Source: Candidatus Zixiibacteriota bacterium
Lineage (GTDB): Bacteria; Zixibacteria; MSB-5A5; JAABVY01
NCBI GenBank assembly: GCA_014730285.1
Contig: WJIM01000327.1
Coordinates: 1 to 27,480 of the forward strand
DNA length: 27,480 nucleotides
Direction: 5' to 3'
Of the stretch, positions 7,925-16,491 are shown in pieces; positions within the stretch are counted from its first letter, which is position 1, and each line of letters begins with the position of its first letter. The notes below the pieces were generated by a model that saw only the letters and a list, made by a program, of their open reading frames with translations, was not told the DNA's origin and searched no databases. The translations under genes were made by a program, and so were the position numbers.

Positions 7925-9381
7925 TCTTCTCTGTCGGGAAGCTTATCCATTCCGTACTTCTTAGCTTCCTCTTCCATTAATCGTATCAGCTCTTTGACAA
8001 CATCTTCAGATAGCCCTGGCTTCTCATATTCCGCCAGATATTCCTCGGCCTCCTTATGTGCCCGCTGTTTCAATGTCAGACCGCCTTCCTCTTCGTAACG
8101 GGCGCGGTTGGCGCGATCGATTGTCTGCGAGGGCATGAAATGCTCTTCATTGAGATATTTCATGGTATGGTCGGATATGAGCAGATGCTGTTCGTGCAGA
8201 AGCTCCTCCATTCGCTCGATCATGGGGAAGTCCTCTTTGGGCTCCATACCTTTTATTAGACGTTTTGTCATGCCGCATATTTGATTGTCCAGCACCAGTT
8301 TTTCCAGGCTGATACAGGATTCAAAATCGAGCATGCCCGGTCCGGAGATATTATTTATCCCCGAAAGCGCGGCGAGAGTTGCTCCTATCCCTGTCTCAAG
8401 GCCGGCCTGCGCATCCAGAAGCTTGGCATCGGAGAGCCCGATATAAGCCTGGGTGGGAAGATCGAGATATTTTCCGATTTCGTTGTACGCGCAGTCAAGC
8501 ATCTGCGTCTCGATAGCGCCCATAGGCGTGGTTTCGTAGCGCACATCGAATATTGCCGGCGAGCCGCCGTAGAGTACCGAAGTACCGGGATTTGTAAGCT
8601 GGCTTATAGCAAGGCCGCTCAGGGTTTCGGCCGTATGCTGAACGAGAGTACCTATCAACGTAACCGGCGACATGAAACCTGCTAATGGCATAGCAATGTA
8701 CTCAACCGGGATTCCGTATCTGGCGCAGTCAACCACGTTCTGCGAGGTTACATCGCTCCACTTAACCGGCGAGGTCGGACAGCAGGAGAATATTGTTAGC
8801 GGTTTTGCCTTCAGCTCCTTTTCGGAACCGCGCACCGCAAGCTGAAGATTTTTCATTATCTCAAATGCTTCAATCGTAAATGCTCCGGTTACTACCGGTT
8901 TCCGGCAGTACAGCAGGCTCAGAAATAAGCGATAGCTGTCGGAGATTTTGGCTTCAACATCGGCTGGTATAAAGGCGGTACTCTGTGAGGCGATATGATC
9001 TAATCGAGTCATCAGTTTGGCATAGCGAATATAATCGGCAGTAGTGGGCTTGCGTATTTTGTCGCTCTCATAATCAAGCACGTTTATAGCCGCCGAGCCG
9101 GGAGTAAAATTTACGTTTTCCTCGGAAAGATCGACTGCTTCATTGCCAAGGCTGTCATACAACTTAAATGAGCTGGGAGCCAAGGTCAGGGCTTTGTTTA
9201 TTATATCTTCGGTAAATGTTGCCCGGTAGTTGTCCAGACGGATATCGGCGCCATGATCCGCCAACATCTCCAGCACCGGTTTATTGTGAATCTCCACACC
9301 TATTTTACAGAGGATGTCGATTGCCTCGGATAATATTCTTTCCAGGGTTCTTTCATCCAGAAACTCTATGGTTGGCCTCAT
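7921..9381 (-). CDS. MttB-family (trimethylamine/quaternary amine) corrinoid methyltransferase, non-pyrrolysine
   Basis: A 486-residue member of the MttB superfamily. Family-like stretches include CCPTSPVKW, AMPLAGFMSPVTLIGTLVQHTAETLSG and SDAKLLDAQAGLETG. The frame has no internal TAG, so it is not a pyrrolysine-containing trimethylamine enzyme. Characterised non-pyrrolysine relatives demethylate quaternary amines such as glycine betaine, proline betaine or carnitine; the actual substrate cannot be read here. It probably passes a methyl group to the corrinoid protein encoded two genes downstream. It is the first gene of a five-gene overlapping operon, with a GGGAG ribosome-binding site 5 nt before the ATG. 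A TATAAT-like box (minus strand, 9400-9405) lies just upstream, but no clear -35 accompanies it. Confidence 0.88.
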   Translation of the reverse strand: MRPTIEFLDERTLERILSEAIDILCKIGVEIHNKPVLEMLADHGADIRLDNYRATFTEDIINKALTLAPSSFKLYDSLGNEAVDLSEENVNFTPGSAAINVLDYESDKIRKPTTADYIRYAKLMTRLDHIASQSTAFIPADVEAKISDSYRLFLSLLYCRKPVVTGAFTIEAFEIMKNLQLAVRGSEKELKAKPLTIFSCCPTSPVKWSDVTSQNVVDCARYGIPVEYIAMPLAGFMSPVTLIGTLVQHTAETLSGLAISQLTNPGTSVLYGGSPAIFDVRYETTPMGAIETQMLDCAYNEIGKYLDLPTQAYIGLSDAKLLDAQAGLETGIGATLAALSGINNISGPGMLDFESCISLEKLVLDNQICGMTKRLIKGMEPKEDFPMIERMEELLHEQHLLISDHTMKYLNEEHFMPSQTIDRANRARYEEEGGLTLKQRAHKEAEEYLAEYEKPGLSEDVVKELIRLMEEEAKKYGMDKLPDREE

Positions 9382-9413
9382 GCTATCTCCCTTACCGATA
9401 TTATAATCAAGTC

Positions 9414-9450
9414 AAAAAATATATGGGATATATAAAGATATATATCCCAT
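9414..9450 (-). terminator. Rho-independent terminator of the 9492-10316 gene
   Basis: An 11-bp perfect stem ATGGGATATAT / ATATATCCCAT (9423-9433 with 9440-9450) has a 6-nt loop. A run of six T follows within a few bases on the minus strand (9414-9419). It lies about 40 bp beyond the end of the dockerin gene and isolates it from the methyl-transfer operon. Confidence 0.8.
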
Positions 9451-9491
9451 TTGAGCAAGTAAATAAATCGCCGACAGTAGCAGATATTGGA

Positions 9492-10316
9492 CTACTTCCC
9501 GCAATCACACGGCTCTTCTGCATCCATCATAACATAGTTAATCAGCCAGACCGCATCGCTAACATTAAGCCTGCCGTCGCAGTTGATGTTATCATTCATG
9601 GAATAGTATTCAACATGGCCGCCTATAAACACATATTCGATAATGATCATTATGTCAGTTATATCGATACTATAATCATAGTTCATATCCCCGCATGGCC
9701 GCGGCGGGTCAAGTATAAAGATCGGTATTGAATCGCAGTAAAAATCAGGGATTATGCTTTGAGCATCACTGTCTGTCAGGATAAATTCCGTTGCCGGGGG
9801 CACAAAGAGCGAGTCTAAACAGATAAAGTATGGCGGTTCATTAATTATTGGAACCATATCAGGATCCCATGAAATATAGCAGGTGGCCAGATGAAGCGTG
9901 TCATCCTCCGGGCCGAAGGCAGGCCCATAGGGACTGTTGAAGGCAAAAAATCCCAATGTAAAATTAGGTGTTTTCTCAGAATAGATTGTATCGCAGTTTC
10001 GGATTTGAATCAGATCAATCAATCCTCGATCATCATCCCCTCCGCTGAATCGTTCGCCAAAATCATTAGACCAGATAACGCTGTCGATTAGAAATGCGCT
10101 GTCGTTGGCTGCAAAGCTCAGGCTTGAGGCGTTGATATTGATGCCTGATTGAGCAAAAATACCGAACTCATAGAATATTTTTGGATGAGACGGTTCATAA
10201 TTGGCATCCAGACCTCGCACCTCAACCATTGCGGAACTTGATGGGGCATTTGAGGGAAAGGCATTGAAACAAAGCAGACATAGAAATAAGGTTTGATAAA
10301 ATGTTGCCTTTGACAT
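9492..10316 (-). CDS. Secreted protein with C-terminal dockerin module
   Basis: A 274-residue protein. A signal peptide is likely at about 1-24. A beta-rich region of unknown function (about 30-205) follows, with scattered cysteines. The C-terminal dockerin pair (about 207-270) has a first segment CGDMNYDYSIDITDIMIIIEYVF, which diverges from the usual 'SDAV', and a standard second segment NCDGRLNVSDAVWLINYV. It ends in EEPCDCGK, similar to the EPCDC end of the C25 protease at 19988-22864. The GGAGG ribosome-binding site is 5 nt before the ATG. It has its own promoter and terminator. The unknown region could be a cohesin-like or carbohydrate-binding beta sandwich; I cannot decide. Confidence 0.75.
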   Translation of the reverse strand: MSKATFYQTLFLCLLCFNAFPSNAPSSSAMVEVRGLDANYEPSHPKIFYEFGIFAQSGININASSLSFAANDSAFLIDSVIWSNDFGERFSGGDDDRGLIDLIQIRNCDTIYSEKTPNFTLGFFAFNSPYGPAFGPEDDTLHLATCYISWDPDMVPIINEPPYFICLDSLFVPPATEFILTDSDAQSIIPDFYCDSIPIFILDPPRPCGDMNYDYSIDITDIMIIIEYVFIGGHVEYYSMNDNINCDGRLNVSDAVWLINYVMMDAEEPCDCGK

Positions 10317-10377
10317 AGCAACCTCCCCACAGGAAATTGGTTATTCGCTTATGGGCAGGCGATAGGTATCTGTTTTA

Positions 10378-10406
10378 ATATAATCCTTTGTCGTGCAAAA
10401 AGTCAA
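10378..10406 (-). promoter_or_regulatory. Promoter of the 9492-10316 dockerin gene
   Basis: On the minus strand, TTGACT (10401-10406) and TTATAT (10378-10383) are separated by 17 bp, about 62 bp before the ATG at 10316. Confidence 0.65.
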
Positions 10407-10415
10407 TAGTTATTA

Positions 10416-10886
10416 TCAGCAGTCGGAGATTCCATCCCCGTCGGAATCGCAGGGAGCATTACCGCCTTCAAAAATGTACAGTATAAGCCACACAGCATCA
10501 CTGATATTAAAACTACCGTCACAATTGGTCTCACCTGCTTGAATTGGATCAGGGGGCGGCGCTCCGGACACGAATATGTAGTTGATTATATAAACAGCAT
10601 CGCTGACATTAACATCGTCATCGCTGTTGGCATCACCACATATATACGGCGCCTGCTCAAAGCTTTGCCAGTAGCCCGAATGAAGTTGATATTGATCCGA
10701 TGCGCTCCAGCCGATTCCGGTTTGATCGAGGGTACCCTGAAGGATGTAATTGCCTGAAGATGCATTTGTTGCACCCCGCGATATAACCTGCCAGTTTATC
10801 TGCTCACCGGATTTTTGATCCGATTCGGCATCTAAAATCGTGCCGCAACAAATAATGATTAGTAAAATTATTAGTATGATTTTCAT
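10416..10886 (-). CDS. Small secreted dockerin protein
   Basis: About 156 residues from the ATG at 10886. The frame extends to a TTG at 10895, but GGGGA at 10897-10901 is 10 nt from the ATG and only 1 nt from the TTG, so the ATG is preferred. A signal peptide (about 1-20) is followed by a short domain with the 'S..Y.LQGTLDQ....S...YQLHSGYWQSF' pattern common in secreted proteins of uncharacterised role. The paired dockerin then follows (GDANSDDDVNVSDAVYIINY; NCDGSFNISDAVWLILY). The tail CDSDGDGISDC is an extra calcium-loop-like end shared with the 13116-14351 protein. It begins 18 bp after the end of the 10905-12971 gene on the same strand and is probably its operon partner. Confidence 0.75.
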   Translation of the reverse strand: MKIILIILLIIICCGTILDAESDQKSGEQINWQVISRGATNASSGNYILQGTLDQTGIGWSASDQYQLHSGYWQSFEQAPYICGDANSDDDVNVSDAVYIINYIFVSGAPPPDPIQAGETNCDGSFNISDAVWLILYIFEGGNAPCDSDGDGISDC

Positions 10887-10904
10887 AATGTTCAATTCCC
10901 CAAT

Positions 10905-12971
10905 TTATTTGTTTTCTGATATTTCCAATCTTTTGGGCATTGCACTCTCTGAAACTATGCTGCGGCCCTTTTGATGGAGACCGTAAGACTCGTCCAGGCC
11001 GTATGCCTCAGGATGCAGGTATTTCCCCTTTTCGCGCTCATGCTTATCTGTCTCAACATGCATCGGATGAGATTGCGCGTATGGATCATCTCTCACTCCG
11101 GTAACCTGCCATGAAACTTTCATTCCGGGCTCGCCTCCCGCAATCCTAAAATGGTCGTTTACGATCTCTTCCGCAATATAAAGATTAGGAGCCGGAGCCC
11201 CGATTGGCGTTAACTGATAGCGATAATCCGTGTTGATATCCTCGAAATAATCGGGTAAATTCACCAACGCCTCACCCCTGCCGTCAAGAATAATTGTGCC
11301 GGAATAAACATTCAGCATTTCGGAAGATTCAATGCAGGCATGGGTAAGATATTTATTTTCAGGATCATTGGGATGATCTATGCGGTAATACTTCGATGCA
11401 GCGTACAGGGCATTGGTAACATTAACATCGCCATTAAAATAACCGGCCCAGTCCAGAAGCGCTGTCGGGGCTGCGGCATAGATGCCGATGTTGACATTGC
11501 CGCCCCATGCTGACATATAAGCGCCGTAGGTGGAGTCGCAGTAAGATGCTTCGCCGACAATGCCGAAACCAACGCTGTCGGAATACATTGCCTTGCCAAT
11601 GATTCCATAATTGCGTTTAGGCGTTGGGGCGCTTTGGCTATTGTCGTGTGCAATGGCATATATTCCACAATTCGTCACCGCATCACTAATGCTGCATTTA
11701 ACTCCGTGATTATAATCGGCCTGAACTTCCCCCGGGCTTGATATGGTCAAAAATGAGGCACCGCAATTATCCCCTCCGAAACCAATCTCGCAATAAAGCC
11801 CATGAGTGTGATTATTGCTGATCGAATCCTTGACATGACAAACCAATCCTATTCCATTCGATATAAAGCTGCCGCCAATTGATCTTCTGTCAGGATCGCG
11901 GCAGTCCACCTTGATTCCTGTGGGAAATCCTATTGAAGGATCACTGACATCATCATATTCTAATTTTAATATAGCATCGTTTTCCAGGGTTAGAAAATTA
12001 GAATTAAAGTATGCCGTGGTTCCGGTATCAACATGACTCTCTTGATATCCCTCTACATAAACATCCCCCTCAAAAAGGCAGGCGGTATCGGGGGAGGTGG
12101 CGTAAAGACCCATTTTGTCTCCATATGCTGAGACCCCGGGTCCAGCTCCAAAATTAGTCCCTCTCACACCGGCGTATTCCGGGCTGGTGCAGTGCGATTC
12201 CCCATAGATTCCATGATTATCGGCTCCGCAGCGTCCGCTTACACCTATTCCGTAATCGCTATAGCCGTAAACACCACTCTTTTCCCCTTCCGCAGTCCAT
12301 CCGACTACGCCGTCATTGCCATCACTGCGTCCGCGTATGCCAACGCCGGATCCGGTATTATATACCGAGAATGCATCCGGCGGACCAGAAACAACACCGT
12401 CATACGGGAGTTCAAGCAAACTGCCTGAATTATCTTCGGCAGGTACCCATTCTCCGCTCATCCATTTTATCACTTGCCCCTCATTGGCGCCGCTTTGATT
12501 AAGCTTTGCCAGAGTGATTTCGCCATCTACAATATGTTCACCAGTTACTGTGCCCGGTTCAAGGCCCAGCGCCAAAAGCGATATATCCGAAAGCCCCGAA
12601 TGCAGGGAAAAGCCGCTCGAGGTTACCGGGGTGCGGGGAATAAGCTCCAGATCGCTACCCACCTTAACACCGAGAAAAAGCTCGGGACCATTAACAAAAA
12701 ACAGCTCATCAAAGGGCGCAACCGTTCCCAGTACAACCTCAAAATAGCCGCCTCTAACTTCAACTGCAAGTGTCTCCTGCCAGAGATGTGTAGGATCGGC
12801 GGGGCTGTTGTAGATGGAAAACGTAATATCATAAATATCATCCTCAACAGGATTTCCCAGGCTATCAAGCAGCCGTCCCTGATAATTCAATGTATGCGGA
12901 ACCTGACCGTAAGAAAGAGACATCAAAATAGATAGTAATAAGATCAATAGAATAAGATGGCGCAATTTCAT
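10905..12971 (-). CDS. Large secreted NYQGRL/beta-roll surface protein
   Basis: 688 residues from the ATG at 12971. The frame runs 42 codons further up, but AGGAGG sits 6 nt before this ATG and a signal peptide (MKLRHLILLILLLSILMSLS) begins there. Residues about 22-130 form the 'VPHTLNYQGRLLDSLGNPV' domain common at the N-terminus of environmental fibre-like proteins. Next come a linker (IVDGEITLAKLNQSGANEGQ) and a Gly-rich repeat region (about 205-310) with many 'GV.G.S..G.GV.G' units, probably a beta-roll or beta-helix fibre. The C-terminal about 140 residues (from YYRIDHPNDPENKYLTHACIE) form a recurring domain of this family, without an obvious S74 peptidase. No dockerin is present. It is probably a surface or secreted structural protein. 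Confidence 0.78.
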   Translation of the reverse strand: MKLRHLILLILLLSILMSLSYGQVPHTLNYQGRLLDSLGNPVEDDIYDITFSIYNSPADPTHLWQETLAVEVRGGYFEVVLGTVAPFDELFFVNGPELFLGVKVGSDLELIPRTPVTSSGFSLHSGLSDISLLALGLEPGTVTGEHIVDGEITLAKLNQSGANEGQVIKWMSGEWVPAEDNSGSLLELPYDGVVSGPPDAFSVYNTGSGVGIRGRSDGNDGVVGWTAEGEKSGVYGYSDYGIGVSGRCGADNHGIYGESHCTSPEYAGVRGTNFGAGPGVSAYGDKMGLYATSPDTACLFEGDVYVEGYQESHVDTGTTAYFNSNFLTLENDAILKLEYDDVSDPSIGFPTGIKVDCRDPDRRSIGGSFISNGIGLVCHVKDSISNNHTHGLYCEIGFGGDNCGASFLTISSPGEVQADYNHGVKCSISDAVTNCGIYAIAHDNSQSAPTPKRNYGIIGKAMYSDSVGFGIVGEASYCDSTYGAYMSAWGGNVNIGIYAAAPTALLDWAGYFNGDVNVTNALYAASKYYRIDHPNDPENKYLTHACIESSEMLNVYSGTIILDGRGEALVNLPDYFEDINTDYRYQLTPIGAPAPNLYIAEEIVNDHFRIAGGEPGMKVSWQVTGVRDDPYAQSHPMHVETDKHEREKGKYLHPEAYGLDESYGLHQKGRSIVSESAMPKRLEISENK

Positions 12972-13069
12972 GGCTGCCCTCCTGAGATAAAAATAAATTA
13001 TGCCAGTAGATGGAGCAGATTCCTGCCCCCAAATATCACCCAGAGATGAAGTACGGAGTGTGCAGATAA

Positions 13070-13097
13070 AATATACTGATTTATCTGATTTTGTCAA
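13070..13097 (-). promoter_or_regulatory. Promoter of the 12971-10416 two-gene unit
   Basis: On the minus strand, a perfect TTGACA (13092-13097) and TATATT (13070-13075) are separated by 16 bp, about 98 bp before the ATG at 12971. This placement also excludes the far-upstream start of the long frame, which would lie within the -35 box. Confidence 0.7.
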
Positions 13098-13115
13098 TCA
13101 ATATGAGCGCTTATT

Positions 13116-14351
13116 TCAGCAGTCCGGCTCACCATTGTCGTCGGTGTCACAGGGATCATTGCCGCCGATAAAGACATAGTTTATAATCCAGACCGCATCG
13201 GAGACATTGCATAATCCGTCGCAATTACAATCGCCCGACTCATACGGAATCGGAGGTATTCCGCCTACGAAAACATAGCCGATTATATGGACAGCATCAC
13301 TGATATTTACATTGGCGTCATTATTGGCATCGCCGCATATATAGGAAGGTCCCGCCACCGTCGTAAATGTCCAGAGCGGACCTGATGTCGTATCACCGTG
13401 AATATCTCGTGAGGTTATATGCCAGTAATATTTGGTGTCATTCACAAGCTGGAAAGGCGGGTCAAAAGTCGTGTCCGGCTGATCGGCACTTACCAAAGGC
13501 GGATTCAAATCGGTGCCAAGATGGACGTCGTATGTCAAATCCTGACCTTCGGGGTCGCTGCAACTCCAGCTTAAAATTAAACCAAGCCCAACATCAATAG
13601 CACCGTTTTCGGGATATGGGTTTTCCGGCTCGTTGGGGGGCTCATTGAAATTGAAAATACATACACCCCATCCGGAATAGGCCGGTTCAAGCCATTGATC
13701 GACTACATTTCCTTCCTTATCGAATTTGTAGATTCTTCCCAGGGCATCCTCGATACTCTCGGCCGACCAAAAGTATGTCCCGTCATACCAGAGTCCGCGG
13801 CAGTTTGGCGAAGGCGGTGTGATGGCGCTGTCGGGTAGTTCGGTCAATGTCGGCCAGGTAGAAACATCATAGCATTTTATGATATTATCACCGTTCTGCA
13901 TCCAGAGATGCGCCCCGTCCCAGGCCAGCCCAAAGACATCCTCATCAAAGGAAGCAGATCCGTCCTTATCCCCATTTATGAAATAGCGATTCATATCCCA
14001 TTCATCGACATAGAAAAAAGTACCGTCAAAGGCTACCGCATAGAAATAGTAAAGCGACCAGTCATCGACAATGACATCAAGATCGCCGGTATGCGGATCG
14101 ACTTTCAAAACCCGTGGTGCGAAAGCTTCGGCGGCGTAAATCTCGTTATTCACAACCTCCAGTCCGCAGAAATGATAGTTCTCGTACTCGAAATAGTGGT
14201 GCACGCTGCCGTCCATGTTGAGAAAATAGATGCGTGAAAAGAAACCCTGATTGGCGGTGTAAACCATCAGCTCCTCCGCCGAAAGCGAAGCTGCCATTCC
14301 GATAAAGATAAACAGTAATATAACAATAAGAGCTGTTCGAGACTTTTTCAT
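13116..14351 (-). CDS. Secreted beta-propeller-like protein with Fn3-like domain and dockerin
   Basis: A 411-residue protein. A signal peptide (about 1-26) is followed by a region (about 27-245) of repeated short units such as 'VYTANQGFFSRIYFLNMDG', 'AFDGTFFYVDEWD', 'AWDGAHLWMQNGD' and 'WYDGTYFWSAES', typical of a beta-propeller. An Fn3-like domain (about 250-340) contains 'NPYPENGAIDVGLGLILSWS' and 'LVNDTKYYWHI', motifs of Ig-fold linkers. The paired dockerin is at about 345-405, ending in DPCDTDDNGEPDC. The AGGTG ribosome-binding site lies about 7-10 nt before the ATG. It may bind a ligand or surface partner; no catalytic residues are recognisable. Confidence 0.8.
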   Translation of the reverse strand: MKKSRTALIVILLFIFIGMAASLSAEELMVYTANQGFFSRIYFLNMDGSVHHYFEYENYHFCGLEVVNNEIYAAEAFAPRVLKVDPHTGDLDVIVDDWSLYYFYAVAFDGTFFYVDEWDMNRYFINGDKDGSASFDEDVFGLAWDGAHLWMQNGDNIIKCYDVSTWPTLTELPDSAITPPSPNCRGLWYDGTYFWSAESIEDALGRIYKFDKEGNVVDQWLEPAYSGWGVCIFNFNEPPNEPENPYPENGAIDVGLGLILSWSCSDPEGQDLTYDVHLGTDLNPPLVSADQPDTTFDPPFQLVNDTKYYWHITSRDIHGDTTSGPLWTFTTVAGPSYICGDANNDANVNISDAVHIIGYVFVGGIPPIPYESGDCNCDGLCNVSDAVWIINYVFIGGNDPCDTDDNGEPDC

Positions 14352-14392
14352 ATCAACACACCTAAGCAGTAATTATCAAGCAGATACATTGT

Positions 14393-14420
14393 ATTATAAT
14401 ATAATTGCCGGGATGGTCAA
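14393..14420 (-). promoter_or_regulatory. Promoter of the 13116-14351 gene
   Basis: On the minus strand, TTGACC (14415-14420) and a consensus TATAAT (14393-14398) are separated by 16 bp, 41 bp before the ATG at 14351. Confidence 0.75.
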
Positions 14421-14524
14421 GGATTTACATCATTCATTCATATGTCAATTTGTAAAATGAAATTACATCATTAGCATAAAAATAAAGATTAAAGTAAAAT
14501 ATTAAGGCTAATGAAAAAGAATGC

Positions 14525-14553
14525 TTGATATGTGCCAGGTCATTTTGTATGAT
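14525..14553 (+). promoter_or_regulatory. Candidate promoter of the radical SAM/RiPP operon
   Basis: TTGATA (14525-14530) and TATGAT (14548-14553) are separated by 17 bp on the plus strand, about 280 bp before the maturase ATG. It is the best pair I see in the gap, but other AT-rich options exist nearer the gene. Confidence 0.35.
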
Positions 14554-14833
14554 GAATACGGATACAATAGCCATTATAAAGAGCAGATTTTGCCACAGAA
14601 TTACCCGGGGTTGTTTTCATTACTTTGATGCGTAAGCAACCAGGGCCGTTTTATGGCTTTGTTTGTATATTATATGTATTATAGGGGAATTTGCCCTGTT
14701 TCATGGCTATTCCTTTTAAAATGATATGCGTGAGATATCAGTAGACACACCTTTGAATCTGCAGCCTTTGCTAGTACTGAAAAAACGATAATTAGATCTT
14801 TTTAATTATACCGTCAGGATAAGGGAGGGGAAC

Positions 14834-16219
14834 ATGCCGCAAAAATACAAGTCTTCTCAATTCAATGTGTTATTCGATCATGATGATGGCACGCATCTAA
14901 TCTTCAATACTTTTTCTGGCGCTTTTGCGCGCATCAGAGAGAATGAATACGACTCGGCTCATCGTCTGCTGGAGGATACGGAGAACTTCGAACCCCGCAG
15001 TGATTCCGAGCAGGAATTATTTAATACCGCAAAGCGCATGCAGTTTATAGTGGAAGAGACTGCTGATGAAATGAAGCTGCTCAAGCTTCGTGTCTATGCG
15101 CGCAAATATGATGTTCGCCAAATGGGAATCACGATGATTCCAACAATAAACTGCAATTTCGCCTGTCCCTATTGTTATGAGAATCCCGATCCGAAAGTTA
15201 TGAATCGCGAGAATCAGCAAATGTTGGTCGATTATGTGAACAATAAAACCCGTGAAATAACGCATCTATCCATGGGATGGTTTGGGGGCGAACCGATGCT
15301 CGCCTGGGAAGCTATGCAGTTCGTCAGCGACAAATCGCGGAAGGCTTGCGCAGAAAACCAGGTTGCGTATTCCTCAAGCATGTCAACCAATGGCTGGCTT
15401 ATGACTCCGGAAAAGGTGGATATGTTCGATTCGCTGGGGATGATCCATGTGCAGGTAACTATAGACGGCCCACCACAGGTGCACAACGTACGTCGACCAT
15501 TGCGAAGCGGCGGACCGACATTTGACAGAATCCTTGAAAATGTTACTTATCTTTGCGAAACCCAGCCTGGAATACAGGTTGCGATCAGGGTCAACCTTGA
15601 TAGCTCCACTGTCAAATATATCCCGGAGATGTTCTCCTACTTTCCCGATTCGGTTAAAAACGGAGCGCATATTTATTTCCGGAATATATTCGGGGCACCA
15701 AAATTCTGGGATAAATCTGAACCCATTCGAGAGACGGACATGAAGATCGATGATTACGACAAAAAGCCGGATCATAAGGAGTTGTACCGCAAAGCACAGG
15801 AAGCCGGATTCCGCGTCCTTTTGACACAATATCTTCCCCGCGGCGGATATTGTGAGGCGGATATAATGGGCAACATGGTAGTCGACCTTAATTGCAATAT
15901 TCATAAATGCACTGTTGGATTCGATGAGGAGCACCGCGTGGGCAGAATCCTGCCGGGCGGAAAGGTTGAGACAAACATGCCGCTTCTGGCGGAATGGGTG
16001 GCCAATGATCCGTTTTCGCGCGAAGAATGTCTGGAGTGCAAAGTGCTTCCGATGTGCCTGGGTGGATGCACCTTTGGCAAGATTTGTAATAAAGGCGTTA
16101 CTGGCTGTAACTCTCTGATGACTCAGGATCAGATCAAGGAAGATCTTATGCTCATGTATAATAATATTCAGATGGAAAACGCTCGGGAACTGACACCTCT
16201 CAGGAGGTATCAAACCTGA
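14834..16219 (+). CDS. Radical SAM/SPASM peptide maturase
   Basis: A 461-residue enzyme. Residues 1-95 resemble the N-terminal region of peptide-modifying radical SAM enzymes (YKSSQFNVLFDHDDGTHLIF, then NTFSGAFARI), which may help bind the precursor. The radical SAM CX3CX2C motif is C107, C111, C114 (INCNFACPYCYE), with the GGEP AdoMet motif at 151-154. The SPASM region follows: C340, C354, C359 and then the exact CX2CX5CX3C pattern at C399, C402, C408, C412, plus C418 and C425, enough for two auxiliary [4Fe-4S] clusters. Such enzymes install thioether or C-C crosslinks in ribosomal peptides. The cysteine-rich small gene at 16492-16626 and the ABC exporter at 16860 are the expected substrate and export partner. 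The exact modification cannot be read. Confidence 0.9.
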   Translation: MPQKYKSSQFNVLFDHDDGTHLIFNTFSGAFARIRENEYDSAHRLLEDTENFEPRSDSEQELFNTAKRMQFIVEETADEMKLLKLRVYARKYDVRQMGITMIPTINCNFACPYCYENPDPKVMNRENQQMLVDYVNNKTREITHLSMGWFGGEPMLAWEAMQFVSDKSRKACAENQVAYSSSMSTNGWLMTPEKVDMFDSLGMIHVQVTIDGPPQVHNVRRPLRSGGPTFDRILENVTYLCETQPGIQVAIRVNLDSSTVKYIPEMFSYFPDSVKNGAHIYFRNIFGAPKFWDKSEPIRETDMKIDDYDKKPDHKELYRKAQEAGFRVLLTQYLPRGGYCEADIMGNMVVDLNCNIHKCTVGFDEEHRVGRILPGGKVETNMPLLAEWVANDPFSREECLECKVLPMCLGGCTFGKICNKGVTGCNSLMTQDQIKEDLMLMYNNIQMENARELTPLRRYQT

Positions 16220-16312
16220 TAGCCTTGACGCCCCGGATTTGATCAAAAAGGACAGGGTTACAATATGTAAATAGGCATACGTAAATGCGGCATAGATACT
16301 GAATTTCAAAGA

Positions 16313-16453
16313 GTGGAGAAAATTCTGTTTTCAAGTAGCATGAAGCATTCGGTTCTTGAGAAATGGCAAAGTTTTAATCGCTGGGATATAGGCCAAAGCA
16401 ACTTTGAAGACCTATTCCCAGGATTTTCTTCCTATAAGCTCTGCAGGGCATAA
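16313..16453 (+). CDS. Doubtful small frame between maturase and precursor
   Basis: A GTG-initiated 46-codon frame, or 37 codons from the ATG at 16340, with composition that looks somewhat protein-like (WDIGQSNFEDLFPGF, one Cys near the end). No ribosome-binding site precedes either start. It ends 23 bp before the strong ribosome-binding site of the precursor gene. It could be a second peptide, a remnant or chance; I list it so that the gap is described. Confidence 0.15.
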   Translation: MEKILFSSSMKHSVLEKWQSFNRWDIGQSNFEDLFPGFSSYKLCRA

Positions 16454-16491
16454 AAGCATAAACATCATACTCATGGAAGGAGGTGAGTTAA

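Larger units (their letters stand above)
14352..14833. other. Divergent intergenic region between dockerin gene and RiPP locus
   Basis: 482 bp that is AT-rich and has no convincing gene. It carries the minus-strand promoter at 14393-14420 and a candidate plus-strand promoter at 14525-14553. If the latter is used, the radical SAM transcript has a leader of about 270 nt. A 35-codon frame (14521-14628) lacks a ribosome-binding site and overlaps the candidate promoter, so I do not call it. CAGGGC and GCCCTG about 40 bp apart near 14650-14700 could form a loop in the leader. The plus gene has a strong GGGAGGGG ribosome-binding site immediately before its ATG at 14834. Confidence 0.5.

Noticed and set aside
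7921..9381. Pyrrolysine-type trimethylamine methyltransferase
   Set aside because: The frame is continuous without an internal TAG codon, so the protein belongs to the non-pyrrolysine branch.
12972..13097. Longer N-terminus for the 10905-12971 protein
   Set aside because: The upstream part would place the signal peptide internally and its start lies within the -35 box of the promoter; the ATG at 12971 has a strong ribosome-binding site.
14521..14628. 35-codon plus-strand frame before the maturase
   Set aside because: No ribosome-binding site, and it overlaps the best candidate promoter.
15383..16309. 308-codon minus-strand frame opposite the maturase gene
   Set aside because: It is antisense to a gene with clear radical SAM and SPASM motifs, has no recognisable domain and no ribosome-binding site; a shadow of codon bias.
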